NCBI GenBank assembly: GCA_949282305.1
Contig: CASDPB010000013.1
Coordinates: 88,555-152,554 of the forward strand
Direction: 5' to 3'
Source: an uncultured Lentisphaeria bacterium
GTDB taxonomy: Bacteria > Verrucomicrobiota > Lentisphaeria > Victivallales > UBA1829
Length of the DNA stretch: 64,000 nt
Part shown: one piece after another, positions 45,616 to 54,900 of the stretch
Layout: each line of letters starts with the position of its first letter
Numbering within the stretch: position 1 is the stretch's first letter
The notes under the pieces: model-generated
What the model saw: only the letters and a program-made list of their open reading frames with translations
Told to the model about the DNA's origin: nothing
Database searches by the model: none
Position numbers and translations under genes: made by a program

Positions 45616-46407
45616 ATGACGGGGAAATCATTTGATTCAGAATGGAATTGCAGGTGGAAAACAGGATGCGGTCAATTTTCCCGTTCTGCTTCTTTTTTCC
45701 GTTTTCCCCGTTCAGTATTCCTGTTTCGCAGGGGAAAAACACAAATTTTCACACTGATAGAGCTCCTCGTTGTCGTTGCGATCATCGCGATTCTCGCGGC
45801 GATGCTCCTGCCGGCTTTGAATACCGCCCGCAAAAAGGCATATGGCATTCAATGTCTCAGCAATCTCAAACAGCTCGGTCTGGCTCAGATGCAATATGCG
45901 GATTCCTATAATGGATGGAGCACGCCGCTGTTCAATACACTGGATTCCAGTATCTCGCCGAATTTGAACTGGACGCAGCTTCTTGCGGACCTGAAGCTGA
46001 TTCCGGAACTTGCGGCAGGCAGGACGAAACGCACTTCCCACATGGCGATGTGCCCCGCTTTCGGACCCGCGATTCAAGAACAGAGAGGGCAGACTTACGG
46101 GATGCTTTCCCGTGGTGATCTGCCGTTTCTGATCGGCCGCGGCAATGTCATTCTGCCGAAAAGCGGCTCCTATGAGGAATATACGGTGAAAACTCCTTCG
46201 GAATTCTGGTATATCGCCGACACCAGGCATCCGAATTTGGCACTTGAATACCAGTGGTATGCCTATTTCAGCACGGGAATCGTGACATTCCGGCATGAGA
46301 AACGCGCCAATGTGCTTTTCGCCGACGGACATGCCGGTACACGTGCGCCTGTTGAGGTCAATGGTTCAAGATTCGGTATATGGTTCAACATGCCGATTAC
46401 ATATTAA
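45616..46407 (+). CDS. Prepilin-like protein with long leader (H-x9-DG type)
   Basis: Start at 45616 ([10 protein letters not shown]), seven bases after AGGAGG. The leader of about 43 residues ends [17 protein letters not shown] and is followed by [45 protein letters not shown]. The C-terminal [15 protein letters not shown] is the H-x9-DG motif. Codons 45727-45799 are identical over 73 nt to the same part of the prepilin gene at 51.2 kb, including synonymous positions. Ile, not Gly, is at -1. It opens the operon that includes the DUF4091 protein 27 bp downstream. Confidence 0.9.
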   Translation: MTGKSFDSEWNCRWKTGCGQFSRSASFFRFPRSVFLFRRGKTQIFTLIELLVVVAIIAILAAMLLPALNTARKKAYGIQCLSNLKQLGLAQMQYADSYNGWSTPLFNTLDSSISPNLNWTQLLADLKLIPELAAGRTKRTSHMAMCPAFGPAIQEQRGQTYGMLSRGDLPFLIGRGNVILPKSGSYEEYTVKTPSEFWYIADTRHPNLALEYQWYAYFSTGIVTFRHEKRANVLFADGHAGTRAPVEVNGSRFGIWFNMPITY

Positions 46408-46434
46408 AAAACATAGAATAAAAGGAGAATGCTT

Positions 46435-48705
46435 GTGAGATTTTCAACGGTCTTGTCATGTATTCTGTCGCTGGCTTTTTCGATTGCTCTGCCGGCGGGA
46501 GAGAAACTTTTTCAGCTGCCGATCGACCTGAAGGGCGTTACAGGGAACGGAACGGGTGTGGTTGTGAGGCAGGAGACAGAGGGGATCAAGGTCTCTTTTC
46601 CCGCCGTTTCCCAGGAGAACCGCTGGCCGGGAATCACGGTGCATCTTCCCGCGGACTGTTCAAAATTTACCGGTGTCAAAGTGGACTGTGCACTTGTCGG
46701 CGGATTCAGCGGCACCTTTTCCATCCGTCTGAATGATTCCGCCGGCGGGAAAATATTTGACAATTTCACGATTGACAGCAACGACCGTTTTTCCTATTAT
46801 ATGCCGCTGGACAGCAATCGATTGAATAAGGGGGCGATGGCGTCGGTGATCATTTATCTGAGTCATCCCCCCTTTACCTCCGAATTCCTGTTTTATTCCG
46901 TGACTCTGGTCAACGATCTCCCGGAAAAACTGAAAACTGCGCTGGATAAATTCCGCTCTTCCGGTGACGTATCCCTGTATGAACGCCTGAAAAAACTGGA
47001 AGCCGACACGATGAGCGGGGTTCTTGCTCCCGATAAGAGTGCGGAAATGCTTCGGACTCTTGAGCGTGAGCTGGAACAGGCAAAGAGAACTGCCGCTTTC
47101 AGGGAGACACAGCGGCTTTACCCCGGAGTTCCGTTCGGCATAACGGCGTTCAGCAGCATGGAGAAAGCGCTTCCGGACGCCCATTTCGGCATTCCCGGGA
47201 AAACACCCGAAAAGCTGTCTCTTTCCCTTGCGCGCAATGAAAGCGAAATGCTCCAGCTCGTAACCATCGCTCCCGACAGAATGCCCCTGAAGGATGTCCG
47301 AATTTCTCTCGGCGATTTCAGTCTGAAAGGGGTGCCGGAACAGAAGCTGGAAAATGTGACTGCGGCTCCTGTCGGTTTCGTGACGACAACGAGATCCCGA
47401 GCGCCGGAGGCATGGTTCGGGCGTTATCCCGATCCGATTCTTGAGTTTGCCGATACGGTACCGGAGGTCAAAGCCGGAGAGCTCCAGAGCTGGGTCATCC
47501 GCTGCAGAACGACGGAAGCGACGGCGCCGGGTGTTTATACCGGCAGTGTGACGGTGAGTTCTCAGGGGGGCAAAGCAGTGATCCCGATGGAGATCAGAGT
47601 TTATTCTTTCGCTTTGCCGCAGACTCCGAGTCTTGTCACCGCAACTTCCGTTTACGGTTCCAGAGCGCTTGGAAAGCACAAGAAGGAGTTTGAGCGCTGG
47701 ATGCTGAAAAATTATCATATCAATCCGTTCAGCATCTATTCCGATACCGGCAGTTACGGGGAGCCTGTGCTGCCTTCCATTGAGGAGTATCTTGCGGCGC
47801 GGAAGGACGGTTTGAACTTTATCCCGATTCTGTATCTCAAGCTGCCGCGGCAGGCGCTGCATACGGGCAAGGGCATTGCCCCGAACAAATCCAAGGAACT
47901 CTGGAATGCGCTTCCGCGTGAACAGCAGAAGACCTATCCCGCAGAGTGGAAACAGAAATATCTTGAGATTCTGAGGAAGCGGATACCGGAACTGAAAAAA
48001 GCCGGGCTTTATAACATTGCCGCCTGCTACGGTTTCGACGAGGCAAGCGCATCCGAGTGGGAGGCGGTTGCCGATCTTCTGAAAACGCTCAAGGCGGAAT
48101 TCCCGGACTTGAAAATAGTCAGTACCGCGGTAGATGATTCCTATGGAGAGAGAACGGTTCTGAAAGACTGGCTTGACGCATGGATTGCAGGGGTTCCGCA
48201 ATACCGTTTCGCTCATGCGGAAGAGGCACGTGCGAAAGGAAGGAAAGTCTGGTATTATACGGTCAAAATGACGATCGACGGCGACTCTCTTGCCGATATT
48301 CGCGCGGAGCTCGGTTCCCAGGCATTCGCCAATAAGGTTGACGGCTGGCTTGTCTGGACCGTTTCCCGCTGGAATGACAACAAGCCGATTACCAGCGTCC
48401 CTGAAACGGGCTGGAATCCGGAGAGTTTTCCCGGCGACAACGGCGGCGGTTCCTACTTCTGCATGGGCCCGGACGGACGATTCCTGCCGACGCTCCGCGC
48501 GGAGGCGATACGCGACGGAATTGAGGATTACGAGTATTTTACAATGCTGAAAAAGCTGTCGGAGAAACGCGGAAAGAGTGACCCGCTGCGGATCAAGGCG
48601 GAGGCTCTTTTAAATTCCCTTTCCAGGCGGCCGGGGACGACTGCGGCGAGGGAAGCGGAACTGCGTGTGGAAGCCGCCGCTCTCCTGGAAGCCATGAACG
48701 GGTAA
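46435..48705 (+). CDS. Secreted DUF4091 glycoside hydrolase-like protein
   Basis: A 756-residue protein with a signal peptide (STVLSCILSLAFSIALPAG). A GTG start at 46435 is preferred because GGAG sits seven bases upstream; ATG 46429 is too close. Residues about 25-155 form a beta domain (GIKVSFPAVSQENRWPGITVHLPADCSKFTGVKV...IRLNDSAGGKIFDNFTI...IIYLSHPPFTSEF) that reappears as the separate small protein at 48870-49334. A second beta domain and the TIM barrel follow: NIAACYGFDEASASEWEAV (catalytic Asp-Glu position), WLVWTVSRWNDNKPI, and AIRDGIEDYEYFTMLKKL, the hallmark DUF4091 end. Predicted exported glycosidase; substrate not known. Confidence 0.82.
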   Translation: MRFSTVLSCILSLAFSIALPAGEKLFQLPIDLKGVTGNGTGVVVRQETEGIKVSFPAVSQENRWPGITVHLPADCSKFTGVKVDCALVGGFSGTFSIRLNDSAGGKIFDNFTIDSNDRFSYYMPLDSNRLNKGAMASVIIYLSHPPFTSEFLFYSVTLVNDLPEKLKTALDKFRSSGDVSLYERLKKLEADTMSGVLAPDKSAEMLRTLERELEQAKRTAAFRETQRLYPGVPFGITAFSSMEKALPDAHFGIPGKTPEKLSLSLARNESEMLQLVTIAPDRMPLKDVRISLGDFSLKGVPEQKLENVTAAPVGFVTTTRSRAPEAWFGRYPDPILEFADTVPEVKAGELQSWVIRCRTTEATAPGVYTGSVTVSSQGGKAVIPMEIRVYSFALPQTPSLVTATSVYGSRALGKHKKEFERWMLKNYHINPFSIYSDTGSYGEPVLPSIEEYLAARKDGLNFIPILYLKLPRQALHTGKGIAPNKSKELWNALPREQQKTYPAEWKQKYLEILRKRIPELKKAGLYNIAACYGFDEASASEWEAVADLLKTLKAEFPDLKIVSTAVDDSYGERTVLKDWLDAWIAGVPQYRFAHAEEARAKGRKVWYYTVKMTIDGDSLADIRAELGSQAFANKVDGWLVWTVSRWNDNKPITSVPETGWNPESFPGDNGGGSYFCMGPDGRFLPTLRAEAIRDGIEDYEYFTMLKKLSEKRGKSDPLRIKAEALLNSLSRRPGTTAAREAELRVEAAALLEAMNG

Positions 48706-48784
48706 TATGGAACGCATCTTTCCCGTCCGTGCGGACGGAAGAGACAGAGGAGGACACGGACAACAGAAACATCATCAGTCATGA

Positions 48785-48825
48785 CCGGACATTCGTAATC
48801 TCCGTGAACGGAGTCCGGCATTTTT
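48785..48825 (+). terminator. Branched stem-loop with T-run between the DUF4091 gene and its small paralogue
   Basis: CCGGAC (48785-48790) pairs with GTCCGG (48813-48818), enclosing a second hairpin CTCCGT/ACGGAG, and the stem is followed by CATTTTT. This resembles a terminator or attenuator that would lower expression of the two downstream genes relative to the enzyme. Confidence 0.5.
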
Positions 48826-48869
48826 CACTCACGGGGCAGTTTTTTAATCAACATGAAAGGACTTTCGAA

Positions 48870-49334
48870 ATGAAACATCTGCTTTTTCTTATCTTCTGCT
48901 TTACTTTTCTCAATCTTTCCGGACAGGAGGGCGTCTTGAAACTTGATCTCCGGAAACTTGCGGTTCGTCCGCAGAAACTTGTCACAGTGGAAAAACAGAA
49001 CGGGGGACTGACGGTGAAATTTCCGTCCCGGACATCGGGAAACACCACGCCCGGTTTCAGCTTCGATCTTCCGGAGGACTGTTCTTCCTACAATGCTTTT
49101 ATCGTGAAAGCCGCTCTTGCGGACGGCAGCGCGAAGACGATCAGCATCCGTCTGGACGACAAGGAGAACAAGAGAACGTTCCAGGGATTCAAGGTGACGG
49201 GAAAAGAGTCTGCGGAGTATCGCATTCCTCTGGAGAAGGTGAACAAGGGTAAAATGAAAAGCGGAATCATTTACCTGAGCAATCCCGCTGAAGAGTCCGC
49301 ATTCACGATCAGCGAAATCAAATTGAGCAGATAG
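48870..49334 (+). CDS. Small secreted beta-domain protein, stand-alone copy of the DUF4091 protein N-terminus
   Basis: A 154-residue protein with a signal peptide (LLFLIFCFTFLNLSGQ). The mature part (LTVKFPSRTSGNTTPGFSFDLPEDCSSYNAFIVKAAL..., ISIRLDDKENKRTFQGFKV, YRIPLEKVNKGKMKSGIIYLSNPAEESAFTISEI) runs parallel to residues 25-155 of the preceding large enzyme (VSFPAVSQENRWPGITVHLPADCSKFTGVKV, IRLNDSAGGKIFDNF, KGAMASVIIYLSHPPFTSEF). So it is a duplicated domain without a catalytic part, probably carbohydrate-binding (inference). Start 48870 has AAAGGA upstream. Confidence 0.85.
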   Translation: MKHLLFLIFCFTFLNLSGQEGVLKLDLRKLAVRPQKLVTVEKQNGGLTVKFPSRTSGNTTPGFSFDLPEDCSSYNAFIVKAALADGSAKTISIRLDDKENKRTFQGFKVTGKESAEYRIPLEKVNKGKMKSGIIYLSNPAEESAFTISEIKLSR

Positions 49335-49347
49335 ACAGGATGGGAAT

Positions 49348-50784
49348 ATGAAGAAGCATCTTCTGGTGACATACGCATGGAGCATCAACAACATCGGGGA
49401 CATGGGGATTCAGGCGGGGCTGATGACTCTGCTCCGGGAGAAATGCCCGGGACTGCCCGTCAAACTGATGAGCTATCTGCCGGAGAATGACGAATGCTAC
49501 CGGCATTACCGCGATGTCCTGCCGGAATACAATCCGGACGGACAGGTTGTTCCGATGCCGTTTTTTGATCTCATCGGCGCAGACCCGGTTCCCGGAGCGG
49601 CGTCCGCCGCGGTCGAAAACGCCGTGGTGCGGGGGAAAGCGTGGAACGCGCTCCGTTCCCGCTGGCAGGATTTCAGGCTGGAACAGTTCCGCACCGGAAC
49701 GCTTTCCAGTTACGAGGCGGAAAAGCTGGCGGACGACCTGCTGAACCGTTTCCCGCTGGAAATCTTCGAAGACCTGAAAGAATTGTTTCCGGAGAGTGCG
49801 GAAGCATTTGCCGACGCCGGTTTTGTCTATTACAACTCCGGGACGACTTTGAATTTCGGGCGGCTCGGCGTCCGGCGTCTGTTCGGTTACACGCTTCCTC
49901 TTGCGATGTCCCTGCTGATGGCGCGTGCGCTGAAGATTCCCTACGGGATCGGCTCGCAGTCGTTCGACCTGCTGGAATGGCCGATGGATCTGGTTTACGG
50001 AACGCTGTTCCGGGATGCGGAATTTGTCTACTGCCGCGATACGGACTCCCTGAACTACCTGAAAGAGAAGATGTTTTCCTTCAAGGAGACCGGGTTCCGT
50101 CCCGACACGACAGTATTCTTCAGGAAGCACGATGCCGCGTGGGCGGACTCCTGGCTGGCGGAGCATGGACTGAATGCCGGAGAGTTCATGACGGTGGTTC
50201 TGCGCATTTCCAGTCCGAAGGCAAAATACCATGATCCGACCGGCGGCGCGGTTTCTCCGCAGCGGTGCGGGCATCACATGCGGGCATTGAAATATATGAT
50301 CGAGGAGTTTATCCGCCGGACGGGGAAGAAAGTTTTGATTGCCCATGAAACCCGCGATACACTCGGGGAGAACAATGCAAAGGATTTCCTGTTCGACATT
50401 CTGGATGACGCGGCGCGGAAAAACTGTGTCTACCTGGATTTCTTCTGGACGCCGGAGCAGGCGCTTGCGGTCTATCGCCGGACCATGCTTCTTGTGAGTA
50501 TGGAAATGCACTCCATCATTATGGGAATCGGAAACGGCGTGCCCGTCCTTCATATTCCGTATGCGGAATGCGGGCGCAAGCGGCAGATGGTTAGCGACAT
50601 GGGGCTGGAACGCTGGCTGATCGACATTGACGAGTCCGATTCCGGAGAACAGATGCTTCATGCCGCCCTGTATGCGGATTCGCATCGGAAAGAGATCGGC
50701 GAAAAACTGCACGAAGTCAGCAGACGGCTGGAATCTCTGGCGTATCAGACCTGCGAGACCGTCCAAAGTTATTTCCGGAAATAA
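49348..50784 (+). CDS. Polysaccharide pyruvyl transferase family protein
   Basis: A 478-residue protein matching the WcaK/AmsJ family. The N-terminus is KKHLLVTYAWSINNIGDMGIQAGLMTLLREK (the usual N-x-GD motif as NNIGDMGI). Further features are YYNSGTTLNFGR, LMARALKIPYGIGSQSF and VYCRDTDSLNYLKEK in the middle, and MLLVSMEMHSIIMGIGNGVPVLHIPY in place of the common SxRxHxxI motif. Family role: transfer of pyruvate ketals from PEP to sugars of surface polysaccharides. Placing it in an operon of exported glycosidases, 13 bp after the small secreted protein, is unusual and suggests coupling of glycan breakdown to surface-polysaccharide change (inference). A strong terminator follows. Confidence 0.85.
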   Translation: MKKHLLVTYAWSINNIGDMGIQAGLMTLLREKCPGLPVKLMSYLPENDECYRHYRDVLPEYNPDGQVVPMPFFDLIGADPVPGAASAAVENAVVRGKAWNALRSRWQDFRLEQFRTGTLSSYEAEKLADDLLNRFPLEIFEDLKELFPESAEAFADAGFVYYNSGTTLNFGRLGVRRLFGYTLPLAMSLLMARALKIPYGIGSQSFDLLEWPMDLVYGTLFRDAEFVYCRDTDSLNYLKEKMFSFKETGFRPDTTVFFRKHDAAWADSWLAEHGLNAGEFMTVVLRISSPKAKYHDPTGGAVSPQRCGHHMRALKYMIEEFIRRTGKKVLIAHETRDTLGENNAKDFLFDILDDAARKNCVYLDFFWTPEQALAVYRRTMLLVSMEMHSIIMGIGNGVPVLHIPYAECGRKRQMVSDMGLERWLIDIDESDSGEQMLHAALYADSHRKEIGEKLHEVSRRLESLAYQTCETVQSYFRK

Positions 50785-50805
50785 AAACGACGGAACCGTT
50801 TTGAG

Positions 50806-50833
50806 AAATCCTCCGGTTTCTGCCGGAGGATTT
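50806..50833 (+). terminator. Rho-independent terminator after the pyruvyl transferase gene
   Basis: AAATCCTCCGG and CCGGAGGATTT form a perfect 11-bp stem with a 6-nt loop, followed by TTCC; 22 bp after the stop. It closes the 45.6-50.8 kb operon before the next double-box promoter. Confidence 0.75.
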
Positions 50834-50885
50834 TCCGTGTTTCCGGGATTCTCCGTTCCGGGAATTCGTCAAAAAACAGCCGATT

Positions 50886-50949
50886 TTGTCCAAAGAGTCA
50901 AATTTTTTGTCCAAATTGATATTTACAATCGCATAAAAGACCTTATAAT
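50886..50949 (+). promoter_or_regulatory. Promoter with TCCAAA double box, copy C
   Basis: TTGTCCAAA at 50886, second TCCAAATTG with 21-bp spacing, -35 TTTACA at 50922-50927, -10 TATAAT at 50944-50949 after 16 bp. It leads the pseudopilin/CxCxxC-enzyme operon. Confidence 0.8.
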
Positions 50950-51046
50950 TTATAGTGGCGGAGAATTCTGACGTGGCACAGACGGCATTCTCATTGTCTG
51001 ATGAATCGCCGGAAAACCGGAAAAGACGGGGAAAGGAGATCGCATC

Positions 51047-51955
51047 ATGAACGGGGAAGTATTTGAAAGGGACAGTATTCTCAGACCGCAGCAAAAAACT
51101 GGGGAAGAAATGACAATGAACTCCGTTGTGAAAAGATTCTGCTGTTTTTCCGTTTTGCGGTTTCTGCGTTGTTCCGCTTCTTCTTCTTTTTCTCATGTTT
51201 CCTGTTCGATGTTCTTCTTCCGCAGGGGAAAAACACAAATTTTCACACTGATAGAGCTCCTCGTTGTCGTTGCGATCATCGCGATTCTCGCGGGGATGCT
51301 CCTGCCTGCGCTGAATAAGGCGCGGGATATGGCGCGGCAGATCTCCTGCCTGAACAATATGAGCAGTATGGGCAAGGTTTTTCTGATGTACAGCGACGAC
51401 AGCAGAGGATTTCTGCCCGGATATTATAACACAGGCAATGGCAGCTACATGACAGGCTGTCTGTCATGGTATGGGGGGACGCCTGAAAACGGCATGCTTG
51501 CGCCGTATCTGCGTCTGAATGAGGCGGTCGGTCTTGGTGCCTACGGACACCGCAATGCCAATACCGGCAATTCCATGCAGCGTTCCAAACTGTCCTGCGG
51601 CAAACTTGAAATGAAGTCCGGTTTTCCCCTTGTGTTTGGATATGGTTACAATTATTACATCTCCGGCTTCTGTTCCAGGCTTCTTTCCAAATTTGCCACT
51701 CCTTCCCGGACATCTCTTGTGGCGGAAATCAACTACGGCAATCAGGAGGGGGCGCAGCAGGGCGTGAAATGCGCTCCGGATGCTTCCACCTACATTGAAA
51801 ACAGGATTGCCTACCGTCACGGGACGGGCGCCAACGTGCTGTATGTGGACGGCAGTGCCGCGAAGACAATGAGAAGTGAGGTGCCGGTCCAGTTCAGCGG
51901 TGTTGTGCCGCCGCCTCCGTTCTGGTATCCGGGCAAAGCAGTAAGCACACTTTAA
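51047..51955 (+). CDS. Prepilin-like protein with long leader (H-x9-DG type)
   Basis: A 302-residue protein; AAAGGAG lies upstream of the ATG at 51047. A leader of about 65 residues ends SSFSHVSCSMFFFRRGKTQ, then [20 protein letters not shown] and [34 protein letters not shown] is the H-x9-DG motif. The stretch 51221-51293 is identical in DNA to 45727-45799. The leader ending FFFRRGK resembles those of the genes at 5.2, 41.5 and 45.6 kb. It is followed after 29 bp by a 1181-residue secreted protein. Confidence 0.9.
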   Translation: MNGEVFERDSILRPQQKTGEEMTMNSVVKRFCCFSVLRFLRCSASSSFSHVSCSMFFFRRGKTQIFTLIELLVVVAIIAILAGMLLPALNKARDMARQISCLNNMSSMGKVFLMYSDDSRGFLPGYYNTGNGSYMTGCLSWYGGTPENGMLAPYLRLNEAVGLGAYGHRNANTGNSMQRSKLSCGKLEMKSGFPLVFGYGYNYYISGFCSRLLSKFATPSRTSLVAEINYGNQEGAQQGVKCAPDASTYIENRIAYRHGTGANVLYVDGSAAKTMRSEVPVQFSGVVPPPPFWYPGKAVSTL

Positions 51956-51984
51956 AAAATATTTTGAACCGGAAAGGAATTGCA

Positions 51985-54900
51985 ATGAAGCATTTTACTG
52001 GTCTTTCGGCTTTTCTCGGGTATGCCGCGTGCGCATTCGGAGCACTTGATCCGGGCGGAGTCAGCCTTGATTTTGCGGGGATTGAGCCGCCGGCGGAAAA
52101 AGTCCGGGGAAAGAGTCTGGTCGGGCAGGGCGGATTTGAAGAAGCGGACATTAACGTTCAGACACTGAAAAACAACCGGAACCGCTGGGGCGGGAATTTA
52201 TATGTCCACGGCGGAACCGCTGAAAATAAGAAACAGATTGCACCTTCGGGCATTCGCCGGATTGTGACGGAGAATCCCGCCTCGGGGAAACAGTGTCTGC
52301 TGCTGCGTTCGCCCGCCGCCATCCAGAAACTGCGGGATGAGAAAGGCCGGCCGATGATTTCCAACCGGATTTCCCAGCTGATTACCCTGGCTCCTGCGGA
52401 TCACCCCGTGAAATACCGGGTTTCTTTCAAGATCCGCGGGAAATTGGAAAATGTCGCGGGATTGAACGGGTTCTATGGGTTTGCCGAATGCTGGGACAAT
52501 CTGCCTTACAAGGGGAAAAGACTGACCCCGATGATTCAGAAAAGCCTGAGCGTTCCGTCTGGATGGGAGACGCGCACATTTGATTTCATGGCTCCTGCGG
52601 GAACGGCGGCGATCAGCTTCAGTCTGGCGCTGTACGGAATCGGAGAGGTTTGCCTGGATGATGTGGAGATGGTGCCCGTGGCATCCGCTCCGGGAGTGAC
52701 CGGCAAACTGTTTCCCGCCGGGATGCTGGACAGGATTTTTGCTCTTGCTCCCGGACAGCCCGGATCCATGGCGTTTGTCCTGAAGAATGAACCGGATGTG
52801 AAAATAGAGTCGCTGCATCTGCGCCTGACTCTGCCGAAGGGATTCCGGGTGCTGGATGTCGGAAATACAATGCGCCTGATCTCCGGAAAAACGGAACAGG
52901 ACGGTTCGACAACGTTCCTGATCGACATTACGTCCTTCAGGAACACCATTCAGAAAGACCGTTACAACACCTGGAACATTCCGGCGGTACTTGTGGAGAC
53001 GGATTTGAAACCCGGGGAAACGCTTTATCCGGCATCTTACCAGTTCTTCTGCGGCGATTACCGGAGTGTCCCGGAATCGTTCCGTCTCCAGGTGCTTGAA
53101 CCGGTGAAAGCGGCAGCTCCCCGGCGGTTCCGCAGTGCCGGCATGATCGCCAATGACTGGAATTATGAAAAAGACGGAGTCGCGCCTCTTGCCGCATTCT
53201 ACCGTGATTCCGGTTTCAACTGTGTGCACGGAGGAAATGGAGCTCTGGGAAAAGCGCTGAAGAAACTGGGAATCGAACGCTACACACAACCCTATTATTC
53301 CTGCAACGGCTATCAGATCGGAAGGGAAAAGAAACCGGAAAACGCGGTTTTCCGTCTGGTCGACGGACAGCCTTATGTCCGCAGTTCCGCTTTCCAGGAC
53401 ATCTGTCCGACGGAGGTCTACCGCAAAGGGGAGTATTTCAGGAAATACGTGATTCCCATGTATGAGAAAATCCTTGTGGACGATGATGCCGCCGAACATA
53501 TCATGCCGAACTGGGAGCTTCACATGTTCGACTTCAAGGGATGTTTCTGCAGCCGTTGCCGTGACGAGTTCATCGAATATGCCGCGGGGCGTTTGAAGCC
53601 GGAGGAAATCCGTGCGAAATGGCCGGGGAAGATCATCGCTGCTTTCCGCGACGAGTGGATCCGGTTCCGGAGCATGCAGCACGCCCGCATCCTGGAGACG
53701 CTGGAGAATACGGTGAACCATATCGGAAAAAAAGCCGGCAAGGAGTCTCATTTCATTCCGGAAATCGCATGGAGTTCCATGATTGACTACAGCCGCGGCG
53801 ATTACGGACAGTATGACGTTGTCGATTACATGGGCAAACTGCCCTGGCTTGAACCTTGGGGACCCTATATTTTCCATTCCGCAAACCAGCCTTATGAATA
53901 TTTTCCCGGCATTCACCTGATTACCTATCTTGCCGGACGGGACATTCAGGATTTTGTGACCGCCCATCTGGACAAGGGCGCCTGCCGTCCGAAACTGATT
54001 GCGTTTCCGCACGGTTCCCAGCTGGAGGACTGGTTTACAGAACCGGAGGCGATCGGTTTTGAGTTTCTCTGCTTCTTTCTGAACGGGTGGGACGGTGCAT
54101 TCGCATACCGTTTCCCGCGGGGATATGACCAGCGTTACTGGCGTGCCGCGGCTTCCGCCAATAGCGACATCGCCGCTCATGAAAATTTTGTGTATGACGG
54201 CAGCGAGGTCTCCGCAAGGGTGGAAGCTGTTCCGGAAACCCCGCTCCCGAAACCGTTTTTCCCGGTATTCTGGAACGAAGGCGGCAACTTCATGCAGAAA
54301 ATCAAAGGTCTGGACAAAGCCTCCATTCTGCAGTGGAAGGCGTTTGAACACCAGGGGCGCTTCCTGATTGCAGTCGGCAATTTCTGGCAGAAGGGGGAAA
54401 ATTTCTGCAAGGTGAAATTTGCGGGCATTGCTCCGGATGTTTCCTATGAAGCCGCGTTGAACGGTGTCAGCATGGGGCGTTTCAGCGGGAAACAGCTTGC
54501 GGACGGCATTCTTGCCCATGTCGGCGCCTTGCGCTGGAGTTTCATTACGCTGACGCCGTCGGGCGCGGAGGCGGCTCAGGGGGCGGTATTGACACAGGAA
54601 CGGCTCCGCACGGAAATGGAGCGCCGTCTGCCGTCCATTCAGGCTGCCATGAAATGGGAGCGGGACTATGCGGAGAAAGTGCGGAGCTCAGCCGAAGCGG
54701 AAAATCCGCACAACGATTTCAGCATGGTCTATCCGATCAGCAACAGCGGGGCGGCGCTGAAAGCCGTCCGGGAAGACGGCAGGGATTATCTTGAAATCAC
54801 CGCCGCGCATTACCGTGCGTTGATTGATCCCGCGCACGGAGGCAGAATTGCGGAATGGACTGCCGCCGGAATTCCGCTGACCGGGCAGGACAGGAAACTG

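Noticed and set aside
52198..54519. A 773-codon minus-strand open frame opposite paralogue A
   Set aside because: Antisense shadow of a clearly coding gene; no ribosome site and no protein features.
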